NCBI RefSeq assembly: GCF_013401515.1
Contig: NZ_CP058529.1
Coordinates: 2,976,001-3,040,000, forward strand
Direction: 5' to 3'
Source: Halorarum halophilum
GTDB lineage: Archaea > Halobacteriota > Halobacteria > Halobacteriales > Haloferacaceae
Length of the DNA stretch: 64,000 nucleotides
Position numbers and translations under genes: made by a program. Below are positions 18,498-27,018 of this stretch, piece by piece. Within the stretch, counting starts at the first letter, position 1, and every line of letters begins with the position of its first letter. Below the pieces are notes generated by a model. It did no database searches. It saw nothing but the letters and a program-made list of their open reading frames with translations, and was not told where the DNA came from.

Positions 18498-18805
18498 CGG
18501 GACCACTGCTCCAGCTCTCGGACGCGTTCACGAGCGCCGGGGGTCTCATCTTCGCGTTCGCCGCCGTGACCGCAGTCGCCGGGGTCTTCGTCGCGTACCA
18601 GGCGTTCCGCGGCTACCGGCGCAACGGGAGCCGGCCGATGCTGTATCTCGCCGTCGGGATCGTCCTGCTCACGGCCGTACCCGTCGGCGTGAACTCCGCG
18701 CTGACGGCGCTGACCGCGGCGACCGACGCGGAGATCGTACTCGCGGTCACGGCGGCCCACCTCGCCGGCGTGCTCTCGATCCTGTACTCGCTCACCAGGG
18801 CCTGA
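18494..18805 (+). CDS. Small membrane protein (DUF7521-like), second of a pair
   Basis: 103 residues with three hydrophobic segments and the shared motif RGYRRNGSRPMLYLAVG after the first helix. It lacks the charged C-terminal tail of its neighbour. The 4-base overlap indicates coupled translation and perhaps a heteromeric membrane complex. Function unknown; the operon HTH may sense its state, which is inference. Confidence 0.7.
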   Translation: MTGPLLQLSDAFTSAGGLIFAFAAVTAVAGVFVAYQAFRGYRRNGSRPMLYLAVGIVLLTAVPVGVNSALTALTAATDAEIVLAVTAAHLAGVLSILYSLTRA

Positions 18806-18825
18806 TTCAGGGGCCGGCGGGCGAC

Positions 18826-19575
18826 CTACCACTCGGGGGTGGACCAGTAGCGCGGCGCCGTGAGCATGTACCGCGCGTACCGCCCCCACAGCCAGGCGAA
18901 CCCGTTGGCCAGCGGGAACGCGACAAGGAAGCCGAGGACACCGAGCCCGGCGAACAGCAGGGCGCCCGGCAGCGTCTCGACCTGCCAGGAACCGAGCTCG
19001 ATCGTGGTCGTGAGCCCGATCAGGAGGTCGTCCCAGCCGAACAGCAGTTCGAGCGTCAGGTCCGCGATCGAGAACGGTCCGTAGCTGACGACCGGGGCGC
19101 GCGTGTAGTAGAGCGGCGCGAGCAGGAAACTGGCCGACGTCGCGAACACCGACCCGAGCAGGCCGAACGCGAGGTTCTCGTAGGCGAACTTGGTGAACAG
19201 GTAGCCGACGGCCTTCCACGTCGCCACGTCGGTCACCAGCCCGACGAGTCGTTCCCGAGGGCTCCCGTCGGTCCGCAGTTCGGTCGGGGGAACCTCGACG
19301 CCGAGGAGTCGACGGACGAGCAGCCGTTCGAACCCGGCGAGCCAGACGGACACGAGGAGCGTGAGGACGATGACCGGGACGCCGACGAGGACGAGCAGGA
19401 GGGGGACGCCGGCGGAGAAGCCGATCGTCAAAAGCACGAAGTAGGCGATCCCGAGCGGGAACGACACCAGGAGGTAGAGCAGGTTCCGGTACGTCTGCGG
19501 TCTCGTCGGTGCACGGAGCGCGTGACCCACGACCTGTTCCAGATCGCGGGTTGGAGGGGACGTCCTGGTTGACAT
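18826..19575 (-). CDS. Membrane protein with putative sensor domain
   Basis: 249 residues. After a polar N-terminus there are two adjacent helices (about 38-80, LYLLVSFPLGIAYFVLLTIG and VPLLLVLVGVPVIVLTLLVS), a polar loop, then a second helical pair and a third near the C-terminus. The SFPLGIAYFV and FERLLVRRLLG patterns match the putative sensor domain family found at the N-terminus of some kinases and alone in haloarchaea. The internal ATG at 19575 (MSTRTSPP) is preferred. Convergent with the DUF7521 pair, 20 bases apart. Specific signal unknown. Confidence 0.72.
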   Translation of the reverse strand: MSTRTSPPTRDLEQVVGHALRAPTRPQTYRNLLYLLVSFPLGIAYFVLLTIGFSAGVPLLLVLVGVPVIVLTLLVSVWLAGFERLLVRRLLGVEVPPTELRTDGSPRERLVGLVTDVATWKAVGYLFTKFAYENLAFGLLGSVFATSASFLLAPLYYTRAPVVSYGPFSIADLTLELLFGWDDLLIGLTTTIELGSWQVETLPGALLFAGLGVLGFLVAFPLANGFAWLWGRYARYMLTAPRYWSTPEW

Positions 19576-19790
19576 TGGTCTGGGCTCGGATCGCGTTCGG
19601 CGCGTCTCCACCCGCCCCTGACCACGGACCGGCTTAATCTGTCGGGTTCGGCGCGCGTCGGCGTCGCGGCGGACGACTCGATCCCGTCTGCCGGGTTTCG
19701 ATACTTAACTCTTGTGCACGGACGCCGGGCCGGCGACTCTGCTTGCCGGGTTATCGCCGTCCCGCTCGTCGGCGCTGATGGAGACAGACC

Positions 19791-20387
19791 ATGAAGCAAC
19801 CAACGTCACACGAGACCTGCACGACCGACTCCCGAAACCGACCGTCGGACCACGACCGGATGCGACCCGAGGACGAGGGGCCAACCACCTCGCCCGGGCG
19901 GCGCACGTTCCTCCGCGCGGTGGGCGGTCTCGCTGTCGCGGGCGTGCTCGCGGGGTGTACCGACGGGAACGGCGGAACGGCCAACGGGAACGGCGGGACG
20001 GGCAACGGAGGCGGCGGCGACAGCGTCGACGAGTGGCTCTCCGACACCGATAACTACGACTCCGTCACGGACCTGACCGACGAGGACGCCGTCACGGTCG
20101 AGGTCGGACCCGGGAGCGACGAGATGACGTTCGAACCCGCGGCGATCCGCGTCACGCTCGGGACGACGGTCACCTGGGAGTGGATCGACGACGGTTACCA
20201 CAACGTCGTCGACAGGGACGACGCGTTCGACAGCGGCGGGCCGGAGGAGGGGGCGACGTTCGAGCATTCGTTCGACGCCGCCGGGACGTCCCTCTACTAC
20301 TGTGACCCCCACAAGTCGGCGGGGATGAAGGGCGCGGTCGTCGTCGAGGGCGAGGACGGTGACGGGACCGCCTTGACGCAGGGGTGA
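19791..20387 (+). CDS. hcp: Halocyanin-like blue copper lipoprotein
   Basis: 198 residues. A Tat-type signal (RRTFLRA at 37-43) leads to a lipobox ending in Cys56 (AGCTDG), so the protein is exported folded and lipid-anchored outside. A Gly/Asn-rich linker precedes a plastocyanin-like domain. Copper ligands are visible as H137, C171, H174 and M179 (the CDPHKSAGM block), a complete type-1 copper site. It should be a mobile or membrane-bound electron carrier. It begins a three-gene operon with two membrane proteins, spaced by 4 bases and then overlapping. Confidence 0.9.
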   Translation: MKQPTSHETCTTDSRNRPSDHDRMRPEDEGPTTSPGRRTFLRAVGGLAVAGVLAGCTDGNGGTANGNGGTGNGGGGDSVDEWLSDTDNYDSVTDLTDEDAVTVEVGPGSDEMTFEPAAIRVTLGTTVTWEWIDDGYHNVVDRDDAFDSGGPEEGATFEHSFDAAGTSLYYCDPHKSAGMKGAVVVEGEDGDGTALTQG

Positions 20388-20391
20388 TCCG

Positions 20392-21024
20392 ATGACTCAC
20401 ACGGATTCCGGGAACCCCGAACGACCCCTCCTGTCCGCGACCTGGTGGACGCCGAACAGAGTGAGGATAGCCGGTCTCGGCGGCCTCGTCGCCGGCGTCG
20501 CCCTGGCCGCGCTGTCGATCAGTCGCACCGGGTTCGGCGTGGACCCCGGCGCCGTGAGTATCGCGTACCCGTTCGGTTACCTGCTGTGTGCGGTGGCGCT
20601 GCTCGCGGCCGACGCCCGATACGGGGCGATGTACGGCCGTCGCGGTCGCCGCGTCGCCGCCCTGCTCGCGCTCTCGCTCGCGTGCTACGGCTGTGCCGTC
20701 CTCGTCATCGTCGCGAGCCTCCGGGTGGTCGGGGTCCCGTTCAGCCCGGTCACGGGACTCGTCGGGGTCGCCTTCTTCGCGATCCGGGTGCTCGGGAGCC
20801 TCTACGGGGTCCTCCTCTGGCGGGAGACGGACGCGAGTCGGCTCACAGCGGGGCTGTTCGTCGCGATCCTCCCGGCGATGGTCATCTTCGCGCCGCTCGC
20901 CATCCTCGGGTTCCCGGCCTTCGGCGTCGAAGGCCCGCTCTACCTCGCGTTCGTCGCCCTCGGGCACGAACTCTCGACGGTCGGCACGGACGCCACCGCG
21001 GACGGAAGCGGGAGGCCGGAATGA
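20392..21024 (+). CDS. Multi-pass membrane protein in halocyanin operon
   Basis: 210 residues with six or so hydrophobic segments and no soluble domain. I recognise no family motif. It starts 4 bases after the halocyanin stop, and its last codons overlap the next start by 4 bases (ATGA), so all three are likely one transcript. Few His residues are present (one near the N-terminus, one in the last cytosolic part), which argues against a heme-binding cytochrome. It may anchor or receive electrons from the copper protein, which is inference. Confidence 0.7.
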   Translation: MTHTDSGNPERPLLSATWWTPNRVRIAGLGGLVAGVALAALSISRTGFGVDPGAVSIAYPFGYLLCAVALLAADARYGAMYGRRGRRVAALLALSLACYGCAVLVIVASLRVVGVPFSPVTGLVGVAFFAIRVLGSLYGVLLWRETDASRLTAGLFVAILPAMVIFAPLAILGFPAFGVEGPLYLAFVALGHELSTVGTDATADGSGRPE

Positions 21025-21416
21025 CGCGTCCGAGACGGGTCGCGTGGGCGCGGTACGGTTACGTCCTCGTCGGTGGCGTCTTCGCCGCCTGCGTCGTCGT
21101 GCAGGTGTACGTCGCCGGGATGGCCGTCTTCGTCGACCCGGCGAACTGGTCGCTCCACGCGGGCTTCGTCCACGTCTTCGAACCGCTCCTCCCGATCCTG
21201 CTCGCCCTCGCCTTCCTGGGACGGCTCCCGCGTCCGCTGAAACTCGCCCCGGTCGGGCTGTTCGTACTGCTCTCGGTGCAGTACACCACCGCGAGCGCGT
21301 TCGGCTCGATGGTCGCCGCGGTCCACCCGGTGAACGCGCTGGCGATCTTCCTCGTGGCGCTCCTCGCGACGAGACGGGCGTGGCAGTTCGCGTCGGGGTC
21401 GGCGGCCGAACCCTGA
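21021..21416 (+). CDS. DUF6220-like four-helix membrane protein
   Basis: 131 residues with four hydrophobic segments. It has the DUF6220 pattern: ARYGYVLVGGVFAACVVVQVYVAGMAVFVDP then WSLHAGFVHVFEPLLPILL, with His47 and His51 in helix 2 and His97 in helix 4. These histidines could bind metal or heme, as in small four-helix membrane proteins, though this is inference. Third gene of the halocyanin operon. Confidence 0.72.
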   Translation: MTRPRRVAWARYGYVLVGGVFAACVVVQVYVAGMAVFVDPANWSLHAGFVHVFEPLLPILLALAFLGRLPRPLKLAPVGLFVLLSVQYTTASAFGSMVAAVHPVNALAIFLVALLATRRAWQFASGSAAEP

Positions 21417-21550
21417 TCGGGTCGCAGCCCGACCACGGCCGGAGCGGTCCCGGTATCGGGCGTGACCTGCGAATCCGGCACGGTTTGCGGCTCGTCCGTT
21501 CGCCGGATGGAGGAAGGACGGGCGCAGTGCAATGGTACTGGGAGCGACAG

Positions 21551-22384
21551 TCACACGGGAACGTGCTCGCGGAGGAACTCGAGCAGGAGCGAGTTGAAGA
21601 ACTCGGAGTTGTCCTGGTTGGCGTTGTGCCCCGCATCGGGGACGACCTCGTAGCGACATTCGGGCTCCGTCGCCGCCCACGTTGGGGCGTCCCTCGCGAC
21701 GGTCCCCGTCCCGTCGTGCTCGCCGTGCGTCAACAGTAGCGGTTTCCCGAATCGGTAGCCGGGCTCGGCGTGCAGGCAGGTGGCGACCGCCTCCCAGACC
21801 GCGAGGAACTCCCGCTTCGAGAGCCGACTCGCCGCGTCGTGGGCGTACCGTCGGACCGGCTCCGTCTCGGCCGTGGATTTCGCGATCGTTCGTCGCAGGT
21901 GCCGGTACGGCCACACTCTGAACACGTACGGGGAGAGGCGGAGCGCGGCGTACTCGAGCGTCGACGGCAGCGCCGTGACGTTCGTGGAGCCGACGACGAC
22001 GAGTGCGGGGACTCGCCCTGGGTAGCGGAACGCGAGTTCCTGCGAGACGTAGCCCCCGAACGACTGTCCGACCGGCGTCACCTCGTCCGCTCCGAGCGCG
22101 TCGACGATCGCCAGGAAGTCCTCCACGACGGCCGGGAGCGTGAACTCCATCCCGATCGGCTTGGAGCGCCCGTGGCCGCGGACGTCCCACGTCAGCACCC
22201 GGTAGCCGGCGTCGACGACCGGGCCGACCTGCAGGTCGAACATCCGGTGGTCCATCGTCGCGCCGTGGGTGAACGCGACCAGCGGACCGTCTTCGGGGCC
22301 GGCGATCCAGTAGTGGATGGTCGATCCGGACCGGTCGAGCACGCTGTGGCGTCCAGGATTCGATCCGTCTTCGGAGTCCTCCAT
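21551..22384 (-). CDS. Alpha/beta-hydrolase
   Basis: 277 residues from the ATG at 22384 (MEDSEDGSNPG). The alpha/beta-hydrolase fold is seen from HGATMDHRMFD (oxyanion His-Gly), WDVRGHGRSKP, the nucleophile elbow GQSFGGYVS (Ser), GEHDGT (acid) and AGHNANQDN (catalytic His). Substrate is not predictable; related enzymes hydrolyse lactones, esters or C-C bonds. The in-frame ATG 57 bases upstream is possible. It is divergent from the IclR regulator across a 640-base gap, so IclR control is possible. Confidence 0.85.
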   Translation of the reverse strand: MEDSEDGSNPGRHSVLDRSGSTIHYWIAGPEDGPLVAFTHGATMDHRMFDLQVGPVVDAGYRVLTWDVRGHGRSKPIGMEFTLPAVVEDFLAIVDALGADEVTPVGQSFGGYVSQELAFRYPGRVPALVVVGSTNVTALPSTLEYAALRLSPYVFRVWPYRHLRRTIAKSTAETEPVRRYAHDAASRLSKREFLAVWEAVATCLHAEPGYRFGKPLLLTHGEHDGTGTVARDAPTWAATEPECRYEVVPDAGHNANQDNSEFFNSLLLEFLREHVPV

Positions 22385-22891
22385 GACGTCGTACTGTGGA
22401 CGATTCGTACCGAGTCCGCGGAACGGGGTCGTCCTCCCCATCGGTTCACGGGCCGTCGTCGGAACGACGGGGGATAACAGTAGTGGCGCGGACGACGGTC
22501 GACGGCATCCCGAACGAGCAGAGTATGACCGTGTCGATGAATTAGACAATAAAGTTATGGAAAAGCCCTCTAAACAAATATCATACTATTACGCTCCGCG
22601 GTCGCGATCCCGCTTCGAATTCCCCGCGAAACCGACGGAGGTACACGATAGAGGCTGAATGACGGCGTATCTCCGAACCGATGGCCCGATCGCGTCAGAC
22701 TGGCTGGAAGTCAAACGATTCCACTCGGAAAAACATGGAACGCCTGCTATGAGTGTCAACGCACCGAATAAGGGCGTTGATAGAACGTCCTGTCGAACGG
22801 AGGTAGATACCGAACGAAACCGATCCCATCCCAATTAACAGAAATATACCTATATCCTACAAATGATATCAGTCTCGTGGGTGCCCCTGAC

Positions 22892-22915
22892 GAACCGGTT
22901 CGACCGGTCGACCGG
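22892..22915. promoter_or_regulatory. Two adjacent perfect palindromes, candidate operator
   Basis: GAACCGGTTC (22892-22901) is followed after two bases by CCGGTCGACCGG (22904-22915); both are perfect palindromes. They lie about 110-130 bases before the IclR start, facing the divergent hydrolase. IclR proteins bind palindromic operators, so this is a candidate autoregulatory site. High GC makes chance palindromes more likely, so this is moderate evidence. Confidence 0.45.
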
Positions 22916-22993
22916 ACGGTTGTGTGAACGGGACGGAGGGGTCGTACCTGTCACCGGCCGACGAATGACTGTCCGCCTCTGGCGAACAGCAAG

Positions 22994-23000
22994 TATTTCA
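22994..23000 (+). promoter_or_regulatory. TATA-like element of the IclR gene
   Basis: TATTTCA centred 26 bases before the ATG at 23023, the expected position for a leaderless haloarchaeal transcript. Confidence 0.45.
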
Positions 23001-23022
23001 ATGCGAACTCCGTGGGTGACGT

Positions 23023-23793
23023 ATGGAACCGAGTGGCACGGAACTCAAGACGCCGGTGAAGACGGCACAGACGACGTTCAGGATCGTCGAGGCGCTGAAG
23101 GCGCTCGACGGTGCGAGCATCACGGAACTCGCGGACCACCTCGACCTCCCGAAGAGCAGCACCCACAACTACCTCCGGACCCTCGAACACGAAGGCTACG
23201 TCGTCGAGAACGACGGCCAGTACGAAGTGGGCCTCCGATTCCTCGACCTCGGCGCGTACGCCCGTACCAGGGAACAGCTGTACACGGTAGCTGCACCCGA
23301 ACTGGAGGAGGTCGCGGAGGCGACGGGGGAGCACGTCAACCTGCTCGTGGAGGAACACGGGCTCGGCATCTTCCTCTCACGGGCGCAGGGCGCCAACGCG
23401 GTCAGCGTCGACTCCTACACCGGTCAGTGCGTCCGGTTACACACGACCGCCCTCGGCAAGACGATCCTCGCGCACCTCCCGCGGGAGCAAACGGACGAGA
23501 TCATCGACCGATACGGGCTGGAGGCGAAGACCGACCGAACGATCACGAGCAGGGCCGCGCTGTACGAGGAACTGGACGAGATCGAGCAGCGCGGCGTCGC
23601 GTACGACCGCGAGGAGCGGATCAAGGGCCTCCGTTGCGTCGCGGTGCCGATCCTCAGCGCCGACCGGATTACGGGGGCCGTGAGCGTCTCCGGCCCCACC
23701 AGCCGGATGGACGCCGACCGGATCGAGAACGAGATCCTCCCGAAACTCCGGCACGCCGCGAACATCATCGAACTCAATCAGACGCACTCCTGA
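23023..23793 (+). CDS. IclR-family transcriptional regulator
   Basis: 256 residues. The N-terminal winged helix (about 12-70) shows TTFRIVEALKALDGASITEL and DLPKSSTHNYLRTLEHEGYV; the C-terminal effector domain (about 80-250) has the IclR signature LHTTALGKTILAHLP and ERIKGLRCVAVPIL. IclR proteins sense small carboxylic, aromatic or sugar metabolites and control catabolic operons. It lies immediately before a dehydrogenase and a 2-oxoacid dehydrogenase complex, so control of that region is likely but unproven. Confidence 0.92.
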   Translation: MEPSGTELKTPVKTAQTTFRIVEALKALDGASITELADHLDLPKSSTHNYLRTLEHEGYVVENDGQYEVGLRFLDLGAYARTREQLYTVAAPELEEVAEATGEHVNLLVEEHGLGIFLSRAQGANAVSVDSYTGQCVRLHTTALGKTILAHLPREQTDEIIDRYGLEAKTDRTITSRAALYEELDEIEQRGVAYDREERIKGLRCVAVPILSADRITGAVSVSGPTSRMDADRIENEILPKLRHAANIIELNQTHS

Positions 23794-24396
23794 GCCGTCC
23801 GCTCCGTCGGTCGTATCCGGACGCGAACGAGGGACATCGAGGGGAGAACAGATATTCGCTTCTCACGAATAATATCGCTACCCGTTTGCCGCGACCCGAC
23901 ATGCCCCCACTCACAGGTACTTCACACGTCAGTCAGATATCACTCGTCGACTCTGATTTCACGGGTTCGGGACAGCGTACGATACGTGATCCACCGGCGG
24001 AGAACCGATCGGTGAGCGAAAACGGATTCCGATTACAGCCATACTCCTGTAATGATGTGCGGACGCGCCGGACCGACGGGGGCGTCTTCTGCAGCCTGCG
24101 GCCCGCTAGGAGTTCAGTTCTCGCTCATGGGCTCGTACGTAACTTCGTCGGGAGAGGATGGACGACGCCCTTCCGTTCGGATCTGACGAACAGACCGATC
24201 GTGACGACTGCTCTTCTCACCACGGTTCGTCTCTCGCGAACCGTGATCGTTCGGTCGATCGTGAGCGATCACGATGCCGCCGTGTCCCACTGATTCCGAC
24301 TGGAGTAACGATGGTGGCTGGTCGTACACACGGCCAGCCACGAAGAGAGCCGAATCCACTGAAAGCCGAGAACAGGAGTGTACAGCCGGCCAGGCG
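23794..24396. other. Convergent intergenic region with inverted repeats
   Basis: About 600 bases between the ends of the IclR and dehydrogenase genes. No frame gives a credible protein. It contains two inverted repeats near 24221-24275 that could serve as terminators or regulatory sites. Confidence 0.5.
24221..24275. repeat. Two inverted repeats in convergent gap
   Basis: CACGGTTCG (24221-24229) pairs perfectly with CGAACCGTG (24237-24245) around a 7-base spacer. ATCGTGA (24258-24264) pairs with TCACGAT (24269-24275) around a 4-base loop. Both would form hairpins in RNA. They may be bidirectional termination signals between convergent genes. Confidence 0.55.
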
Positions 24397-25335
24397 CTAG
24401 ACGATCTCGTTCCAGGGTCGCTGGCCCTCGTCGAGCCGCGAGATGTTCGTCTCGACGAGGTCGGCGACCTTCGCGCCGTAGTTGTTCGACTGCGCGGCGG
24501 CGTGCGGGGTCACGATGACCTCGTCCATCCCCCACAGCGGCGAACCGGGGTCTAGTGGCTCGGACTCGAACACGTCGAGGGCCGCCCCCGCGATCTCCCC
24601 GTCCTCCAGCGCTCCGACGAGCGCGCCCTGATCGACGATCTCCCCCCGACTGACGTTGATCAGGTACGCGTCCTCGTCCATCGCCTCGAAGACGTCCCGA
24701 CCCACGAGCCCGCGGGTCGCATCCGTCAGCGGCGTCGTGAGCACCACGAACCGGACGTCGCTCACGGCCTCGGCCAGCCGATTCACGTCGTAGACGCGGT
24801 CGAGCCCGAGTTCCGAGACCGGCCTGACGTCGACACCCACCACGTCCACCCCCAGCACGCCGGCGCGGGCGACGACGCTCCCCCCGAGTTCGCCCAGTCC
24901 GACGACGCACGCGGACGTCCTGCCCAGTTCGAACGGCCGTTCCCAGGGGATGCGCTCCCACGTGTTCTCGCCCTGGTTGTCCCGGTAGCGGTGGAGCCCC
25001 TTCGCGAACGTCAGCATGAACCCGACCGCCGACTCGCCGACCAGATCGCCGGCCACGCCCGTGCTGTTCGTGACGGTGATGCCGGCGTCGCGGTAGGCGT
25101 CCAGCGGGAAGTCGTCGTAGCCCGAGCGGATCGTGTGGACCCACTCGACCGCCTCCAGGAACTCGTCGTGGTGGTACACCGTGATCACCCCGTCACAGTC
25201 GTCCAGCGAGTCCGCCCACCTGACCTCGAACTCCGCGTCGAGGTGGCCGAGCAGGTCCCGGAGGTGGGCAGGCGGGCACGGGTGATCGCCCCAGTCGTGG
25301 ATCGCGACGCGCCGGATTCGGCTCTCCCGTGACAT
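24397..25335 (-). CDS. D-2-hydroxyacid dehydrogenase
   Basis: 312 residues of the NAD-dependent D-isomer 2-hydroxyacid dehydrogenase family, interconverting 2-hydroxyacids and 2-oxoacids. The NAD-binding glycine motif is GLGELGG (146-152), with catalytic Arg230 in NVSRGE, the acid around E257-E259 in DVFESEP and His278 in TPHAA. No ACT domain, so it is not PGDH with serine feedback. It lies downstream (after a gap) of the 2-oxoacid dehydrogenase complex genes on the same strand and may supply its 2-oxoacid. Substrate not predictable. Confidence 0.88.
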   Translation of the reverse strand: MSRESRIRRVAIHDWGDHPCPPAHLRDLLGHLDAEFEVRWADSLDDCDGVITVYHHDEFLEAVEWVHTIRSGYDDFPLDAYRDAGITVTNSTGVAGDLVGESAVGFMLTFAKGLHRYRDNQGENTWERIPWERPFELGRTSACVVGLGELGGSVVARAGVLGVDVVGVDVRPVSELGLDRVYDVNRLAEAVSDVRFVVLTTPLTDATRGLVGRDVFEAMDEDAYLINVSRGEIVDQGALVGALEDGEIAGAALDVFESEPLDPGSPLWGMDEVIVTPHAAAQSNNYGAKVADLVETNISRLDEGQRPWNEIV

Positions 25336-25451
25336 GGTCGTTCCTCGCCCCTTTCCGAGTTAGTTCCTCGGGTGGGCTCACTGGTCGCCGTGCGGGCGGT
25401 CTCACAGACGGGGCGGGGGCCGCCCCCGACGTCGGGGTGGCGTCCCTCCGA

Positions 25452-26879
25452 TCAGCGGTTCCCCGTGTGGATCGCCTTCCCCATCGCGTTCTCGGCCGCC
25501 TCGTGGACCGCCTCCGAGAGCGTCGGGTGGGCGTGGATCGTGCCCGCCACGTCCCCGAGACGCGCGCCCATCTCGATGGCGAGCGCGAGTTCGGCGACGA
25601 GTTCGGACGCCTCGGGCCCCACGATCTGCCCGCCGAGCACGAAGCCCGTCCCCTCGTCGGCGACGACCCGCACGAAGCCGTCCGACTCGGCCATCGTGAG
25701 CGCCCGGCCGCTGGCGCGCAGCGGCATCCGGCCGACGACGGGGGAGAAGCCCGCCTCCTCGGCCTCCGCCTCGGTCATCCCCACGGTGCCGATCTCGGGA
25801 TCGGTGAACACCGCGGCCGGGACGGCCTGGTAGTCCAGCGCGGCGGGGTTTCCGGCGGCGACCTCGGCGGCGACGATGCCCTCCTCGCTGGCCTTGTGCG
25901 CGAGCATCGGCTCGCCGGCGACGTCGCCGACCGCGAAGACGTGTTCGAGGTCGGTCCGCGCCCGGTCGTCGGTTTGCAGGAAGCCGTCCTCGTCAGGGTC
26001 GAGGTCGACGGCCTCCAGTTCGAGGGTGTCCGTGACCGGTTCGCGACCCACAGCGACGAGGACGCGGTCGGCCTCGTAGGTGGCCCTGTCGCCCGACTCC
26101 GTCTCGGTTTCGACGGCGATGCGACCGTCCGCGGTCTCCTCCCAGCCGGCCGCCCCCTCGCCGAAGTGGAACTCGATGCCCAGCTCCTCGGCGCGCTCGG
26201 TCACGACCCGGGCCACGTCGCGCTCGTACGTCGGGAGGGCGTCCTCCAGCATCTCGACGACCGTCACGTCGGCGCCGAGTTTCGCGAACGTCGTCGAGAG
26301 CTCCATCCCGATGTAGCCCGCCCCGACGACCACGAGGTCGTCGGGGACCGCGTCGGCCGCCAGCGCCTCCCGCGAGGACCACACTGGGTCGTCGGCGAAG
26401 TCGAAGCCGGGGAGTTCCACCGGGCGTGACCCCGTCGCGATCACGGCCCGCTCGAACTCGACCGTCTCCATCCCCTGCCCCTCGCCGCCGTGTGCGATCC
26501 GCGCCGTGTGCTCGTCCTCGAACGCGGCCGTCCCCTCGATGAGGTTGACGCCGTTCGCCTCGCAGAGCGACTCGACGCCACCGGTGAGCTCCTCGACGAC
26601 GCCGTCCTTCCACTCGGCCATCGCCGCCACGTCGACTGCCGGGTCGGCGTGGACGCCCATCTCGGCGGCGGTGGCCGCGTCGTGGGCGACGTCGGCCGCC
26701 GTGATGAACGCCTTCGAGGGGATGCAGCCGTGGTTGAGGCAGGTGCCGCCGTACGCCTCGCGTTCGACCAGGGTGGTGTCGACGCCCTCCTGAGCGGCGC
26801 GGATGGCGGCGACGTACCCGCCGGGACCGCCGCCGATGACCAGGAGGTCGGTACCGGTCGCGATGTCTCCCATAACCAT
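25452..26879 (-). CDS. lpdA: Dihydrolipoyl dehydrogenase (E3)
   Basis: 475 residues from MVMGDIATGTDL. FAD-binding LVIGGGPGGYVAAI, the redox disulfide C47-x4-C52 in GGTCLNHGCIPSK, the NAD-binding VVGAGYIGMELSTTFAKLG and the C-terminal active-site HAHPTLSEAVHEAAENAMG are all present, so the enzyme is complete. E3 reoxidises the dihydrolipoyl arm of E2 with NAD. It is the last of four consecutive same-strand genes for a 2-oxoacid dehydrogenase complex. The ATG at 26879 is preferred to the upstream one because family members begin there. Confidence 0.95.
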   Translation of the reverse strand: MVMGDIATGTDLLVIGGGPGGYVAAIRAAQEGVDTTLVEREAYGGTCLNHGCIPSKAFITAADVAHDAATAAEMGVHADPAVDVAAMAEWKDGVVEELTGGVESLCEANGVNLIEGTAAFEDEHTARIAHGGEGQGMETVEFERAVIATGSRPVELPGFDFADDPVWSSREALAADAVPDDLVVVGAGYIGMELSTTFAKLGADVTVVEMLEDALPTYERDVARVVTERAEELGIEFHFGEGAAGWEETADGRIAVETETESGDRATYEADRVLVAVGREPVTDTLELEAVDLDPDEDGFLQTDDRARTDLEHVFAVGDVAGEPMLAHKASEEGIVAAEVAAGNPAALDYQAVPAAVFTDPEIGTVGMTEAEAEEAGFSPVVGRMPLRASGRALTMAESDGFVRVVADEGTGFVLGGQIVGPEASELVAELALAIEMGARLGDVAGTIHAHPTLSEAVHEAAENAMGKAIHTGNR

Positions 26880-27018
26880 GACTCGCACCTCGTGTCCTCC
26901 CGTCAAAAGTGCACTCGTCCGTCGAGACGACCGATCTCGTCCACGGGTGTCGTCCCGACCGTGCCGACGTCGTCCCGGTCGGGGTGGCGTCGTCCCGAGC
27001 CCGGGGACGGTATCTCGG

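Larger units (their letters stand above)
22385..23022. other. Divergent intergenic region with AT-rich segments
   Basis: About 640 bases between hydrolase and IclR genes. Two low-GC stretches (about 22535-22600 and 22730-22870) contrast with the surrounding DNA. I found no coding frame with a credible start or domain. The last 130 bases before the IclR start hold palindromes and a promoter-like element listed separately. Confidence 0.55.

Noticed and set aside
22535-22870. AT-rich patches that might be an insertion-sequence remnant
   Set aside because: No transposase fragment and no terminal inverted repeats could be seen; more likely divergent promoter DNA.
22863-24293. Long open frame of 476 codons overlapping the IclR gene
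   Set aside because: It lies in another frame of IclR and is rich in arginine and glycine; the IclR reading has a clear family match.
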